58,481 bases of DNA from a virus. Below, in pieces: positions 35,928 to 44,715 of the stretch (position 1 is its first letter; every line of letters starts with the position of its first letter). Made by a program: the position numbers and the translations under genes. A model generated the notes under the pieces. That model was not told the DNA's origin. It did no database searches and worked only from the letters and a program-made list of their open reading frames with translations. The stretch lies in IMG/VR virus record IMGVR_UViG_3300009034_000043, positions 1 to 58,481 of that record; one strand, written 5' to 3'.

Positions 35928-37061
35928 TCACCTCTTTATCCAGACCTCGTCTGACACAAACTTTATAGCTCCGTATCGTGATAGCATCTTTAGTACTTGC
36001 TCCCCTCGCTCCCAATCCATCCCAAGATAACACAACTCTGTTATCAGGTCTTTCCTTTTCATCTTTCCTTCATTGTCTCTTAGTATCGTTAGTACTTCCG
36101 CCTGCTCCGTTCCTCTACGTATTTCATCTCGCCAGAATGCCTCTTGTCTGACAAGCATCTTACCTAGCTCGTCGACTCCTACTCGGATTACCGTTTTCCA
36201 TTCATCTCGTATGAGCGCGATACCCAACAGCATTCTCTCATACAGTGGCTCCTCATAGTGTGGTATCCTGTACTTCTCCAAGTAGTCATAGATTGCTCTA
36301 TCGAAGACTATCTTCTTCAAGTCATCTAGTTTCATCCTGATATTCTGAAACCCCCTCTTTATAGCTGCAAGTTGTTTCATATCAGGCGTAATGCCTTTCG
36401 CTTCTCGTCTTCGCTGTGTGAGCATGTCTCTATCTTTCTTCGTTGGTATGAATTGTAAGAACAGGAATCGCCGACCCAACCCCGACGTCAAATCAAATCT
36501 CTGTGGTTGTGTTCCTGTCCACATTGTCGCTCCCGTCTGGTAGTTTATACTACCCGCCGCTAAACGCTTATAGACCCATCCAGAGTCTAAGCTCGTAAGC
36601 ATTGCAGTATCCAACTGCCTTGAGTGAGAAGAAGTCATACTCTCACTGATTGCTGAGAATTCTTCTACACCTATGATTGAATATCTGTGAGTCCATGCAG
36701 CACCTTTTACGACTGCCGGTTCGCCTCCATTCCCAAACCTTATAGTCCCCACCCACCCAGCTTCACTCATGTACCCTTCAAACGCCGTGTTGATAAATGT
36801 ATCGTCAAGCAACCCAAACCCCTTCCGTAAGAATTGCTCCAACCAGAACGTTTTACTGAAGCCGGGTGGTGCTACGAACATTATGTGTAGTCGTGTATCC
36901 ATGAGCCGGCCTGCTTCAAAATAGATACGCTTGACTCGGTTCACGGTGTTAAATAGATGTGCACCTATACTTGCTATGAAGTACGGAGGAAACTTCTCCA
37001 CATGTGCACATCTACGATGCTCTAGCTCTCTCAGCATCAACTCGTACATTGACGCGTTCAT
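35928..37061 (-). CDS. AAA+ ATPase, probable replicative helicase
   Basis: A 377-residue ATPase. Walker A is APPGFSKT (residues 64-71), Walker B YSIIGVEE (127-134), an arginine-rich sensor region GLGRRFLFLQFIP near 195-207, and a C-terminal winged helix (about 325-377). The layout fits MCM-like or DUF3987-like viral helicases. It sits with XPF nuclease, polymerase and modification genes. A loader or initiator role is the alternative. Confidence 0.72.
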   Translation of the reverse strand: MNASMYELMLRELEHRRCAHVEKFPPYFIASIGAHLFNTVNRVKRIYFEAGRLMDTRLHIMFVAPPGFSKTFWLEQFLRKGFGLLDDTFINTAFEGYMSEAGWVGTIRFGNGGEPAVVKGAAWTHRYSIIGVEEFSAISESMTSSHSRQLDTAMLTSLDSGWVYKRLAAGSINYQTGATMWTGTQPQRFDLTSGLGRRFLFLQFIPTKKDRDMLTQRRREAKGITPDMKQLAAIKRGFQNIRMKLDDLKKIVFDRAIYDYLEKYRIPHYEEPLYERMLLGIALIRDEWKTVIRVGVDELGKMLVRQEAFWRDEIRRGTEQAEVLTILRDNEGKMKRKDLITELCYLGMDWERGEQVLKMLSRYGAIKFVSDEVWIKR

Positions 37062-37080
37062 GTTCGTAACACCGTCCAGC

Positions 37081-37359
37081 TCAGTTGTACTGGATTACTA
37101 TTTTCGTTGAGTGGTTGACAATGAGTAGTCGTCCTTTGCCCTTTAGCTTTCGTGTATCCCAAGTCCATCCTCGGCCTGCGTATAGTTTCTTTGCTTCGTC
37201 TAGAGTTATTGTGGATAAGTGTATTACTCCACGAATCCATTCACGTAACTTGTACTCTACTGATTTCTTTTGTGTCTTAGGTTCTGGTGTGGGCTCAGGC
37301 TCTGGTTCGTCAAGTTCGTCCTCCCGTGGTTCATCAACCATTGGTTCATCTTCACTCAT
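37081..37359 (-). CDS. Small protein with acidic N-terminus
   Basis: A 92-residue protein: residues 1-30 are acidic, with E-P-E-P repeats; 35-92 form a small basic alpha/beta domain with WDTRKLKGKGRLLIVNH. Start overlaps the nuclease stop. Its gene lies between the XPF-like nuclease and helicase, so a replication accessory role is possible. Confidence 0.6.
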   Translation of the reverse strand: MSEDEPMVDEPREDELDEPEPEPTPEPKTQKKSVEYKLREWIRGVIHLSTITLDEAKKLYAGRGWTWDTRKLKGKGRLLIVNHSTKIVIQYN

Positions 37360-38009
37360 ATTGGCTTGTCACCTCGTAGTAGTTTTTTCAATTTGCGGGC
37401 ACGTACTGGCCCTATCCCAGGAACGCACATCCAGTCCTGGTCTCCTGCAAGTAGAAAGTCCCTCACTGTCTTGAATCGCTTCAAGATAGCCTTCGCTGTA
37501 CTCACTGGTACTCCTAAGAGTCTGCACAATGCAACCACTCTTGGGTCGCTATGCTCTCTTTTCATATACACTCGTCTCGGAACTCCCAACTTCTTTTCAT
37601 CCACTTTCTTCATTATCCCTATCAGAGAGTAATAGAAGCGTCGTCTGTCCTTTCTGTCGTCATTGACCCAGAAGATATGTACACCATAACGGACGGCTGC
37701 ACTTGCTAACCCCCCGTAGACTACCTTCCAGTTCAGTGTATCATAGTTATAGAGATTCTCTACTGCACCATTGATTGCAAGAACCTTCACTTGCTTGTCG
37801 GTTTGGCTCATCCTTTCCAACTGACTCCACAAGCGCCTTGCTTGGAGACTCGCAAGTAGGTCTGCTACTGATTTAACCTCTATTCCGACCTTATCGGTTT
37901 CAAGGTCAAAGCAATCAAGCTTTGTTCGTTCAACTTGTACTCCGAACGACCTCAGCACTCTCACGTTCTTCTCCTTTTCTCTTGTGTCCACTTTTACTTT
38001 TAGAACCAT
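37356..38009 (-). CDS. XPF/ERCC4-type nuclease
   Basis: A 217-residue structure-specific endonuclease. The ERCC4 domain has KVDTREKE (residues 6-13), and the catalytic line GIEVKSVADLLASLQARRLWSQ (47-68), a variant of ERKxxxD with the second acid kept as VKS. A C-terminal tandem helix-hairpin-helix (about 155-210, CVPGIGPVRARKLKKLL) would bind branched DNA. Compact like archaeal short XPF relatives. Probably resolves replication or recombination intermediates. Confidence 0.85.
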   Translation of the reverse strand: MVLKVKVDTREKEKNVRVLRSFGVQVERTKLDCFDLETDKVGIEVKSVADLLASLQARRLWSQLERMSQTDKQVKVLAINGAVENLYNYDTLNWKVVYGGLASAAVRYGVHIFWVNDDRKDRRRFYYSLIGIMKKVDEKKLGVPRRVYMKREHSDPRVVALCRLLGVPVSTAKAILKRFKTVRDFLLAGDQDWMCVPGIGPVRARKLKKLLRGDKPI

Positions 38010-38352
38010 ACACTTCTACACCACCTGCAAATGTGTCATCTTCAGCTACTTCCACTCGTACCCGTCTATTCGGGTACATGAAGTGTAGCTGCTCTGCTAT
38101 CAGGCTTGCAACCTTTTCGCAAGATGCTGTAGTGACCCGTCCACCAAACTCTGTGCATACCCATTGCATCATCAGTTGTTGGGCTTGGTGGAATTCAATG
38201 TCTCGGTCGTACTTCCGTACACCAATCCATATCGTCACCTTGCCATAGTGATAATGTGGTTCTCGTAGGTACGCATATTCGTCCGGCGCATCCGGCCAGT
38301 GATGGGTCCATGGGAAATGGAAACTAAACTTCACGTACTTTGACATCTTCAC
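37930..38352 (-). CDS. Divergent T-fold (QueD-family) protein
   Basis: A 140-residue protein with the T-fold order of QueD: zinc-type histidines in FHFPWTHH and HYHYG (His33, His35), DIEFHQAQQL, TTASCEKVASLIAE and EVAEDDTFAGGVEVY. The catalytic cysteine preceding the HxH and the DHK dyad of true QueD are missing. A normal QueD is encoded at 40320, so this paralogue probably acts on another step of 7-deazaguanine synthesis. The C-terminal 30 residues are basic. GTG 38352 has GGAGGTG upstream. Confidence 0.6.
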   Translation of the reverse strand: MKMSKYVKFSFHFPWTHHWPDAPDEYAYLREPHYHYGKVTIWIGVRKYDRDIEFHQAQQLMMQWVCTEFGGRVTTASCEKVASLIAEQLHFMYPNRRVRVEVAEDDTFAGGVEVYGSKSKSGHKRKGEERESAEVVRSTS

Positions 38353-38884
38353 AGCTTCGCACCTCCTTATCGATGTAAGCTTCCGTTGTCACTATTTGTA
38401 ACGGGTCTCTAATTCCACGCATCTGCATACACAGATGGCGGAGTGTTACACGTACTCGTATCCACCTTGGCGATAGCGCACATGAAAGGAAGTGCGCTAT
38501 TTGTGCTGTTAGACGCTCCTGTATTTGAAGTCGTCTCCCAAAGTGGTATACTACGCGAGCCAATTTTGATAGTCCACATACGAATTCGTCTGGCATGTAT
38601 TCGATATCCACTGTACCGAACATTGGTAGCAAGTGGTGTTCACATGTACTATAGATTTCAATATCCTTCGCTTTGATTACCACTGGTATCTCTGGTGCAT
38701 CGAATGTGGTTATATTTGGTGGGTCTCCATAACCCGCCCAGATTTCTCTTGCTGCTCTGGCAAATCGTTCAGGTGTCTCAAATGTACCTTCTCTGTACTC
38801 ACCGAGTGCTTGTAAGATGTGTGTTGCTGCACGCATCATCTTATAGCCTCTATCTGCCTCACTGAGTTCTTTCTCTTCTGTCAT
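38324..38884 (-). CDS. folE: GTP cyclohydrolase I
   Basis: A 186-residue enzyme converting GTP to dihydroneopterin triphosphate, the first step of 7-deazaguanine synthesis. Zinc ligands are Cys81 and His84 in STCEHHLLPMFG and Cys152 in HLCMQMRG; the helical N-terminus and GLSKLARVV (near 104-112) are typical. GGTGATAGCAT precedes ATG 38884. It overlaps the T-fold gene by 29 bases, supporting one pathway. Confidence 0.95.
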   Translation of the reverse strand: MTEEKELSEADRGYKMMRAATHILQALGEYREGTFETPERFARAAREIWAGYGDPPNITTFDAPEIPVVIKAKDIEIYSTCEHHLLPMFGTVDIEYMPDEFVCGLSKLARVVYHFGRRLQIQERLTAQIAHFLSCALSPRWIRVRVTLRHLCMQMRGIRDPLQIVTTEAYIDKEVRSCEDVKVREV

Positions 38885-39048
38885 ATGCTATCACCATTTA
38901 CCTTAATCCGTTTGGCTCTGATTCTTGCACACGATGAGATTTGACATACATAGACGAGCCTCATTTCTGCGATGTCATTTTCACTCCATGTTATACATCG
39001 AGCAACCAACCTCATAGTCTTCTTCCAGAAATGTCTCCAACATCTCAT
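38881..39048 (-). CDS. Small basic protein, possible HTH
   Basis: A 55-residue open frame tightly packed between two genes: ATG 39048 overlaps the upstream stop and its TGA overlaps the folE ATG (ATGA). It has basic residues throughout and a segment TWSENDIAEMRLVY followed by ARIRAKRIKV reminiscent of SANT-like helix-turn-helix units. Packing without gaps is the main argument that it is real. Confidence 0.5.
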   Translation of the reverse strand: MRCWRHFWKKTMRLVARCITWSENDIAEMRLVYVCQISSCARIRAKRIKVNGDSI

Positions 39049-39296
39049 TAGTCTACCTTCATTAGCTTGAACTTCTCGTCCAATTCTTTCATTTTCAGTG
39101 TTGCTCTTTCGATTATCGTCGGTATATCACGGCCAGGATACGGTCCTGGTGTCATATAGAGCCACAGGTCGTGTAGTATCATGTACACTTCCATCGAAGC
39201 TTCTCTAAGGGCTTCAAACTGTCTCATCGTCTTTGATATCCGCTCTGTTAGCATACTGTGATGCTTGTAGAGCATCTCTATTAGTTGTTCTATCAT
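39048..39296 (-). CDS. Small helical protein
   Basis: An 82-residue, mostly helical protein with no cysteines, ATG 39296 overlapping the upstream stop (ATGA). Two long helices are separated by a proline/glycine turn (TPGPYPGRD near 50). Function unknown. Confidence 0.6.
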   Translation of the reverse strand: MIEQLIEMLYKHHSMLTERISKTMRQFEALREASMEVYMILHDLWLYMTPGPYPGRDIPTIIERATLKMKELDEKFKLMKVD

Positions 39297-39652
39297 GGTT
39301 GCTTCCTCGCTCGTGATTCAACCCAGTCGTGCCAAAAGAGTCGTATTCTGAACTTACCGAAGTGGTCGTACAGACGCTTGTACCGTCTGATACATCGCCC
39401 ACACAGTACCACCTTCTCTTTTGTCTTCGGATGTATTCCGGCAACTCCGTCACCGAACCGAAATTCATGGTGACAGAACTGGCACTTCATTTTTCGTTTG
39501 AGGTCCTCTAAAGGGGGACCGCCCTTCCTCATATGTCGGATTGTACCATCCTTTTCTCTTTTAATGGTACCCCGTGCTCCGCAGAGGTCGCAGAGCATAT
39601 CGTCTTCGTTGCGCCCGTAGCCGTTGCATCTCGGGCATTCTTCAATTGACAT
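39293..39652 (-). CDS. Double zinc-finger protein (DnaJ-like plus HNH-like)
   Basis: A 119-residue protein with a DnaJ-like knuckle pair CPRCNGYG and CDLCGARG (residues 6-28) and a second pair CQFC and CGRC (57-87), the latter spacing seen in small zinc domains of HNH type. It overlaps queE. A nucleic-acid-binding role is likely; no HNH catalytic signature is visible. Confidence 0.65.
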   Translation of the reverse strand: MSIEECPRCNGYGRNEDDMLCDLCGARGTIKREKDGTIRHMRKGGPPLEDLKRKMKCQFCHHEFRFGDGVAGIHPKTKEKVVLCGRCIRRYKRLYDHFGKFRIRLFWHDWVESRARKQP

Positions 39653-40323
39653 TACTTTACCTCCATTACTTTATGTATCTGAATCAAGAGCCGTGGTGGA
39701 TATGGCTCTTTCCTCAGTTCGTCCACCAAGAGGTGGTATAGTTGCTTATTATTATCGACGGGTTGTAATGTTACTCTCCAATTCGGTAGCTTGTGTCTTT
39801 TCACAATAGCTATCGCTTCATCATAGTCACCCATGCTTCCTATGACGAACTTGAATTCGACCTTTGTGTCTTGCCTTGCATATCTCGCATACTGTGCTAT
39901 CACCGTATCGTTGGGTCTATGCCCACTCGATGTTAGCTTTGGTGAGACAATAAAGTCCACACCCATATCAACAAGGAGCTTGTCGAACTTTGTCCCATTC
40001 GTCTCTACCATGATATGATGTGTGCCACAGAAGTATGCACAGAGCTTGAATAGTGCATCGTGCTGATAGAACGGTTCGCCACCAGTGATGACTATCTTCC
40101 ACCATGGTTGCTTGTACACCCACTTTGCGACATCTTTTATCTTTTCGCCAAAGTAGATAGCACCATCGTGTTCCCACGCATACTTGGTGTCACACCATTC
40201 ACACTTGAGATTGCATCCATAGAATCTTAGGAAGATTACTGGCGTGCCAATCGTAAGTCCTTCACCTTGTATCGATATGAACTTCTCAGACAGTAACACT
40301 TTCGTGTCCTCTACTATACTCAC
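39652..40323 (-). CDS. queE: 7-carboxy-7-deazaguanine synthase
   Basis: A 223-residue radical SAM enzyme that ring-contracts carboxytetrahydropterin to 7-carboxy-7-deazaguanine. The cluster motif is Cys37, Cys41, Cys44 (GCNLKCEWC), preceded by the diagnostic SEKFISIQGEG and followed by DTKYAW, TGGEPF and VETNGT. GTG 40323 has GGAGGTGA upstream within queD, so the two are translationally coupled. Confidence 0.95.
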   Translation of the reverse strand: MSIVEDTKVLLSEKFISIQGEGLTIGTPVIFLRFYGCNLKCEWCDTKYAWEHDGAIYFGEKIKDVAKWVYKQPWWKIVITGGEPFYQHDALFKLCAYFCGTHHIMVETNGTKFDKLLVDMGVDFIVSPKLTSSGHRPNDTVIAQYARYARQDTKVEFKFVIGSMGDYDEAIAIVKRHKLPNWRVTLQPVDNNKQLYHLLVDELRKEPYPPRLLIQIHKVMEVK

Positions 40324-40721
40324 TTCTTATTCACCTCCTTTCTTGCCCAGGATGTCGGTGTCTCCCAGACGATTACTTGATGTAGTTTTACATTCTTGAA
40401 CTTCTCCGGCCACCTATTGAGTTCGTCCAGTATCGCTTTGATGATGAATCTCGTGATATTCTCTGCTGTTGGGTTCGAGAGTACATCCTCACCCAACTCA
40501 TTGAGTACCTTGTGGTCCAGGAAATCCGTCAATGGTGTTATGATGAATTGTTTAATGTGTCCAAAATCCACAACGATTCCGTTCTCGTTGAGTGGACCTT
40601 CGAACTCTATCCGTACTAGATACGTGTGGCCGTGCATCCTACTACACTTACCTTCGTGCCAGCGTAGTATGTGTGCTGCATCGAATGTGAACTCCTTGCC
40701 TACTATAATGTTATCAGTCAC
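40320..40721 (-). CDS. queD: 6-carboxytetrahydropterin synthase
   Basis: A 133-residue T-fold enzyme. Zinc histidines His17, His30 and His32, catalytic Cys26 (KCSRMHGHTY), the DHK dyad in DFLDHKVLNEL, PTAENITRF and the glutamate in VWETPTSWA are all present. It converts dihydroneopterin triphosphate to carboxytetrahydropterin. GTG 40721 has GGAGGTGA upstream. Confidence 0.95.
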   Translation of the reverse strand: MTDNIIVGKEFTFDAAHILRWHEGKCSRMHGHTYLVRIEFEGPLNENGIVVDFGHIKQFIITPLTDFLDHKVLNELGEDVLSNPTAENITRFIIKAILDELNRWPEKFKNVKLHQVIVWETPTSWARKEVNKK

Positions 40722-40744
40722 TGTTCTTCACCTCCGGTCGCTCC

Positions 40745-41587
40745 CTAACCTTCGTAGTCCTTGTCCTCCCACTCAGGTAAATCTCTATCCCAGAGACACC
40801 TGTCTTGGAAAGCGCATCGTACACACATGCCACTGATGTTGGGTGGGAATCTTTCGATATCTTCACTATCAATGGCTTTGCGCATTTTAGCCATATTCCG
40901 ATACAATGCTCGTATCGTGTTCGGATGAAATGCTCCAACATCCCATTCCTGGATTGCTGGGTTTATGTACACGTAATGAGTAATACGTCGTGGTCTCCAT
41001 CTTCCTACTGCTTCTGCGACGTGGCGATAGAATGCACATTCAGACCTAAACTGTGTCGGTCTGTACCTAGCCTGTGTTTTGTACTCCACTATAGCTATAT
41101 TTCCATCGCCCATCAAATCCAGTCTGTCAATGATAGCCTTCTCCTTCACACTGCCGTCCTTATTGTATGTAATATACTCTCCCTCTGTTTCAAGTGGGAA
41201 GAAGTACTTTGGACCTAACCCCAATCGTCTTATCTGTAAGTAGCGTTTCGTCTCTAACTCCAAGAAGAAATGTATATACCGTTGTACTTCCAATGAGTAG
41301 TGTCGTGGTACCATTCTCCAGAAGTAATAGAAGACCTCTTCAAACGTTGTCCGTGGCTCTAAATCTGACCATGTAACCATTTCCTTAAAGAAGTTGTCAG
41401 CGAAAATATGGAACTCTGACCCAAACCCCGCCTGTACATGCATTTCCTGTGGTTCGCCTAAGAGACAAACATACCAATACTTTCGTGGACATATACGCCA
41501 TAGCATAAACCTCCACTTACTAATATGTGTACCAGCTGCTGGACCTGCTATGCTAGGCATACTCAAATATTCTGGTTTGCGTGACAT
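40745..41587 (-). CDS. RecB/Cas4-like Fe-S nuclease
   Basis: A 280-residue PD-(D/E)XK nuclease. A first cysteine in RICPRKYWY (near 33) and the C-terminal CVRCAFQDRC (about 257-266) make a four-cysteine iron-sulfur site; the catalytic core is IDRLDLM then AIVEYKTQ (near 148-172), with a QxxxY-like tail ECAFYRHVAE. This is the arrangement of Cas4/AddB-type nucleases. With no CRISPR array nearby, end processing in replication or recombination is likely. It overlaps the polymerase end by 35 bases. Confidence 0.82.
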   Translation of the reverse strand: MSRKPEYLSMPSIAGPAAGTHISKWRFMLWRICPRKYWYVCLLGEPQEMHVQAGFGSEFHIFADNFFKEMVTWSDLEPRTTFEEVFYYFWRMVPRHYSLEVQRYIHFFLELETKRYLQIRRLGLGPKYFFPLETEGEYITYNKDGSVKEKAIIDRLDLMGDGNIAIVEYKTQARYRPTQFRSECAFYRHVAEAVGRWRPRRITHYVYINPAIQEWDVGAFHPNTIRALYRNMAKMRKAIDSEDIERFPPNISGMCVRCAFQDRCLWDRDLPEWEDKDYEG

Positions 41588-43898
41588 TATGTATCACCTC
41601 TGACCAACTAATTCCTGCAATCTTGAATATAGGTTCAAGTTTCTTTCTGTAAACCTTTTTCCATTGAAGTTCGTAATCGACAACAACTTCACTAGGGACG
41701 GACTCAGTATCAGGTAATACTGCGACGTAAGGAGTCCGTGGTTTCCCATGTACAGCTTTGACATAAACGAGTCGAGGCTTATGGTCTTCATGGAATTTGT
41801 ATCCAAGATGTTGTCTTGAATATATGACAGCGTTTGCCCAAGCAAAGTTATCATACTCCTCGGGTCTACGTGACATTCCTTTCGGAGCGCCAATCGCATG
41901 AATAGGTAATCCTTCCCACTCTTCTTTTCGTCGTCGTACAATTTGTTTAGCCTCCACTATCTCTTTCTTTATAAGATGTTCTAGCACTTTAGCAAAGTCT
42001 TCCACTGTTACTGTAGCTGTATCGGACCTTCGTGATGCAAGCCCCTTTATTTCAATCATATCGCAGGGCTTGCCGTCCTTTTGAGTCACACGTCCTGCCC
42101 AGTGTTTCTTCTTCCCATCAAAGAAGACTGTTTCAAAGTACTTCTCGAACTTCAACTCCAGTGGGAACTTCGCATTTAGTTCTTGTGCAATCTTCCTTAG
42201 CTCATCATTCAATGCATCCTCAAGCCATTCAGTTTCACTGAGAGGCACTTGTACAAAGACCGAATCTGTATCTCCGTAAATACTCTTGAAGCCCTCCGCA
42301 TCAGCTCTATCACGTAACCGACCAATCACCATCCTTCCAACAAATGTCGTCGCACCTTGTACTGCAGGCTGATACAATCGGAATCCCACATATCCATTGA
42401 CTCCGTAGTTCGTATTTGCTAAGAACTTGGATGCCTGCTCCTCCGTCCAGTTGAGTTGCCACTTCGGGTCACCCAATGGTGTGTTATTCTTCTTCGCAGC
42501 ATACATCCTCCGTTCCATCAATTGCTTCTCTGTAACACGAGGGACTATCCCTTGTGGTGTACTCTTGAACTTCCAGTTCCCTACAACGATATCACCATTT
42601 ACTGGGTCGTACGTCTCAGCAGAGAGATTCAGTGCAACCATTATTGACGGGTACATTGAACTGATGTCGAACAGTGCCGTATGGTCCACATAGCCTCTCG
42701 GTGGTCTTAAGACAAGAGCACCTTTTTCCTTGCTCTCTTCTTCTCGATGGATTCTGGTTGGGAGAGGATGACCCTCTGTGCTTCTCAGATACTCTGCATC
42801 CATTACTCGGCTGTTCTTATGAACAAGTGAGAACGCGCAACCGACTCGCCTTCGAATTCTGTCGAAGTAAGGCAAGAGATTTCTCGCCTCATCTACAAGC
42901 AGTAGCGCGACAAGGTCGTTGTAGCAGTACTCTAAGAAGACCTCTGGCTCGTACCTCCAAAAGTAGTCAACCCGGTCACCCAGGTCCTCGTACGTCCAAC
43001 CCGTTTCCAGCCATACGATGAACTTTAAGTCCCACGAAGGCTTCTGTCCTTCCGGCTTTGTCAAATTCCTATACAATTGTAATAAGTCTACGCACTCGTG
43101 TCCTCCAATCCTTGGCTCCCACAACTCCTGCCCCCACTTCTTCTTCTCACCCTTTGGTGGAGGCTTAAATAGGCACCGTGCATACTTAAGCGGAGACATA
43201 GTTCTAATCTCAGCGTTGAGAAGTTCGGCACGACGTAAGAAGTATGGCCAGTCGAATTGGTTGCTGAACCAACCGCTGGAGACGTCATAGGCTTTCTCTT
43301 CAAAGTGCTCTGCGATTCCTTCGAGCATGTCCTTCTCTTTATCATATGCTATCACACCCTTAGGTGGGTCTGTCTCACCACTATTAAGCCAAAACACATA
43401 TCCACGTCGCTCGTACGTGTTGAAAAGCTGGAATGTACATATCGGCCACTCCGGCTTTGCTGGTCTTGGCATTATCTCTGTTGGTGATGCCACTTCAATA
43501 TCATACAGACAGTAATTTGGTTCTACATCCAATGGCTCATCTAAAGGAATTGGCTTCCCACGACCATCGTGCTTAAAACTGTCACGGATTCCCAAGTCCG
43601 TCACGACTCTCCACGGGAATGGGATGTCTGCTTCACAGGTCCATGGGTACTTCTTCCGTGCCTGCGGGACGTCCCCAGGCATTTCGGTGTACTCCTTTAC
43701 GACTGGTCTTCCAAATATATCCCTAACACTACCAACCTCCCAGTCCTCGGCCGGTCTCCAAAAATAAGGGCGAAAGCCACGCAGTCGTACTACGTGGCGC
43801 TCACCTTGTTCATCTCTGCATGTTAGGTAGACAACTGGACGTTTGCCATCTGGAGTCTGCTCTGGCCGATAGTTAGCGGTCATCATCGCATACTTCAT
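41553..43898 (-). CDS. polB: Family B DNA polymerase
   Basis: A 781-residue replicative polymerase with proofreading. Exo I is YDIEVAS (Asp133, Glu135), Exo II SNQFDWPYF (212-220), Exo III YCYNDLVAL (324-332). Polymerase motif A is DISSMYPS (411-418), motif B KFLANTNYG (491-499), motif C YGDTDS (541-546), then KKHWAG. All catalytic acids are present, so the enzyme should be active. Length and motif layout are those of archaeal-type PolB. AAGGTGTGAAGTC precedes ATG 43898. Confidence 0.97.
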   Translation of the reverse strand: MKYAMMTANYRPEQTPDGKRPVVYLTCRDEQGERHVVRLRGFRPYFWRPAEDWEVGSVRDIFGRPVVKEYTEMPGDVPQARKKYPWTCEADIPFPWRVVTDLGIRDSFKHDGRGKPIPLDEPLDVEPNYCLYDIEVASPTEIMPRPAKPEWPICTFQLFNTYERRGYVFWLNSGETDPPKGVIAYDKEKDMLEGIAEHFEEKAYDVSSGWFSNQFDWPYFLRRAELLNAEIRTMSPLKYARCLFKPPPKGEKKKWGQELWEPRIGGHECVDLLQLYRNLTKPEGQKPSWDLKFIVWLETGWTYEDLGDRVDYFWRYEPEVFLEYCYNDLVALLLVDEARNLLPYFDRIRRRVGCAFSLVHKNSRVMDAEYLRSTEGHPLPTRIHREEESKEKGALVLRPPRGYVDHTALFDISSMYPSIMVALNLSAETYDPVNGDIVVGNWKFKSTPQGIVPRVTEKQLMERRMYAAKKNNTPLGDPKWQLNWTEEQASKFLANTNYGVNGYVGFRLYQPAVQGATTFVGRMVIGRLRDRADAEGFKSIYGDTDSVFVQVPLSETEWLEDALNDELRKIAQELNAKFPLELKFEKYFETVFFDGKKKHWAGRVTQKDGKPCDMIEIKGLASRRSDTATVTVEDFAKVLEHLIKKEIVEAKQIVRRRKEEWEGLPIHAIGAPKGMSRRPEEYDNFAWANAVIYSRQHLGYKFHEDHKPRLVYVKAVHGKPRTPYVAVLPDTESVPSEVVVDYELQWKKVYRKKLEPIFKIAGISWSEVIHNVTQTRIFEYA

Positions 43899-43902
43899 GA
43901 CT

Positions 43903-44715
43903 TCACACCTTTGGGAGTACTTGCATAGTTTTCCTCATTATCTCCAGATGTTCTGGGTTAGCGTACATTTGCTCCCCCAGTTGTCGCGCAGTGTGTTTTA
44001 GCACCTTCGTATTCTGTGCACATCTGAACAAATCGTCATCGTCTGGTTCATATCCTTCTGGTACACGTGAGTGACGCGATTCACCGAACCACATCATTTC
44101 ACCCCACATTGCTTGACTGATTGCAAGCGATGTATCCACACTACGTATTACTTCGCCTCCGTACGCATACAACTCCATCAGTGCATCAAGTCCTAACAAG
44201 TGGTGCATCTTCTTGAAGTATATGTCCGGATACTTGTACCGTACATAGTGTACAAATTCGGGCCGTGTGCCTAGACGCTTGTGCTCTAGTACACTGTATC
44301 CTATTGTATCAAAGCATATTGGGTTGGAGTAACGCATAAGTTCCTTGTAGCAACAGGACCACTCATAATTATTTCGTCCATGTGGGACTACCATAACATT
44401 CAAGTTGCCCATGTACTCATCAAGGAAGTTAAACGTCGCTTCAATCGTCTTGTCCTTGTTCCCTGGATAGTCTGGTGCAACAATTTCATGTGCACCACAC
44501 AATTCTGCTGCCTTCACCATTTCATCGAGTCCCAGTGGTTCTGGTAACTCGAAAGCACCGTTATCAAGTATGACATACTGTAACTGCGACATGTTCTTAA
44601 AGTAGTTGGCGTATTTCTTGTCCTCTAGTACCAAGTGTGCTAAAGCGAACTGGCAGTCACCAAGTCGTGAGATTGGGAACCATACCTTGCTTACTGGCGT
44701 TATGGCCAATCGCAC
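43903..44715 (-). CDS. dpdA: DpdA-type DNA guanine transglycosylase
   Basis: A 270-residue protein of the tRNA-guanine transglycosylase superfamily: LQYVILDNGAFEL (near 46-58), HEIVAPDYPG (near 77), NVMVVPHG (near 105), HHLLGL (near 173) and SVDTSLAISQAM (near 192). It lacks the TGT zinc site and is much shorter than tRNA enzymes, as in DpdA proteins that exchange guanine in viral DNA for a 7-deazaguanine. It is encoded beside polB and the pathway genes. Archaeal virus DpdA proteins have been described as a distinct subfamily (DpdA4). Confidence 0.82.
   Translation of the reverse strand: MRLAITPVSKVWFPISRLGDCQFALAHLVLEDKKYANYFKNMSQLQYVILDNGAFELPEPLGLDEMVKAAELCGAHEIVAPDYPGNKDKTIEATFNFLDEYMGNLNVMVVPHGRNNYEWSCCYKELMRYSNPICFDTIGYSVLEHKRLGTRPEFVHYVRYKYPDIYFKKMHHLLGLDALMELYAYGGEVIRSVDTSLAISQAMWGEMMWFGESRHSRVPEGYEPDDDDLFRCAQNTKVLKHTARQLGEQMYANPEHLEIMRKTMQVLPKV

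Noticed and set aside
40714-40941. 75-residue frame overlapping the RecB/Cas4-like gene
   Set aside because: It lies in another frame of a gene whose C-terminal CVRCAFQDRC motif covers the same bases.
40745-41587. Cas4 as evidence of a CRISPR system
   Set aside because: No array or other cas gene is present; Cas4/RecB-like nucleases are common viral replication proteins.
41594-41941. 115-residue frame inside the polymerase gene
   Set aside because: It is a shadow frame of polB; the polymerase frame has all motifs and runs through.
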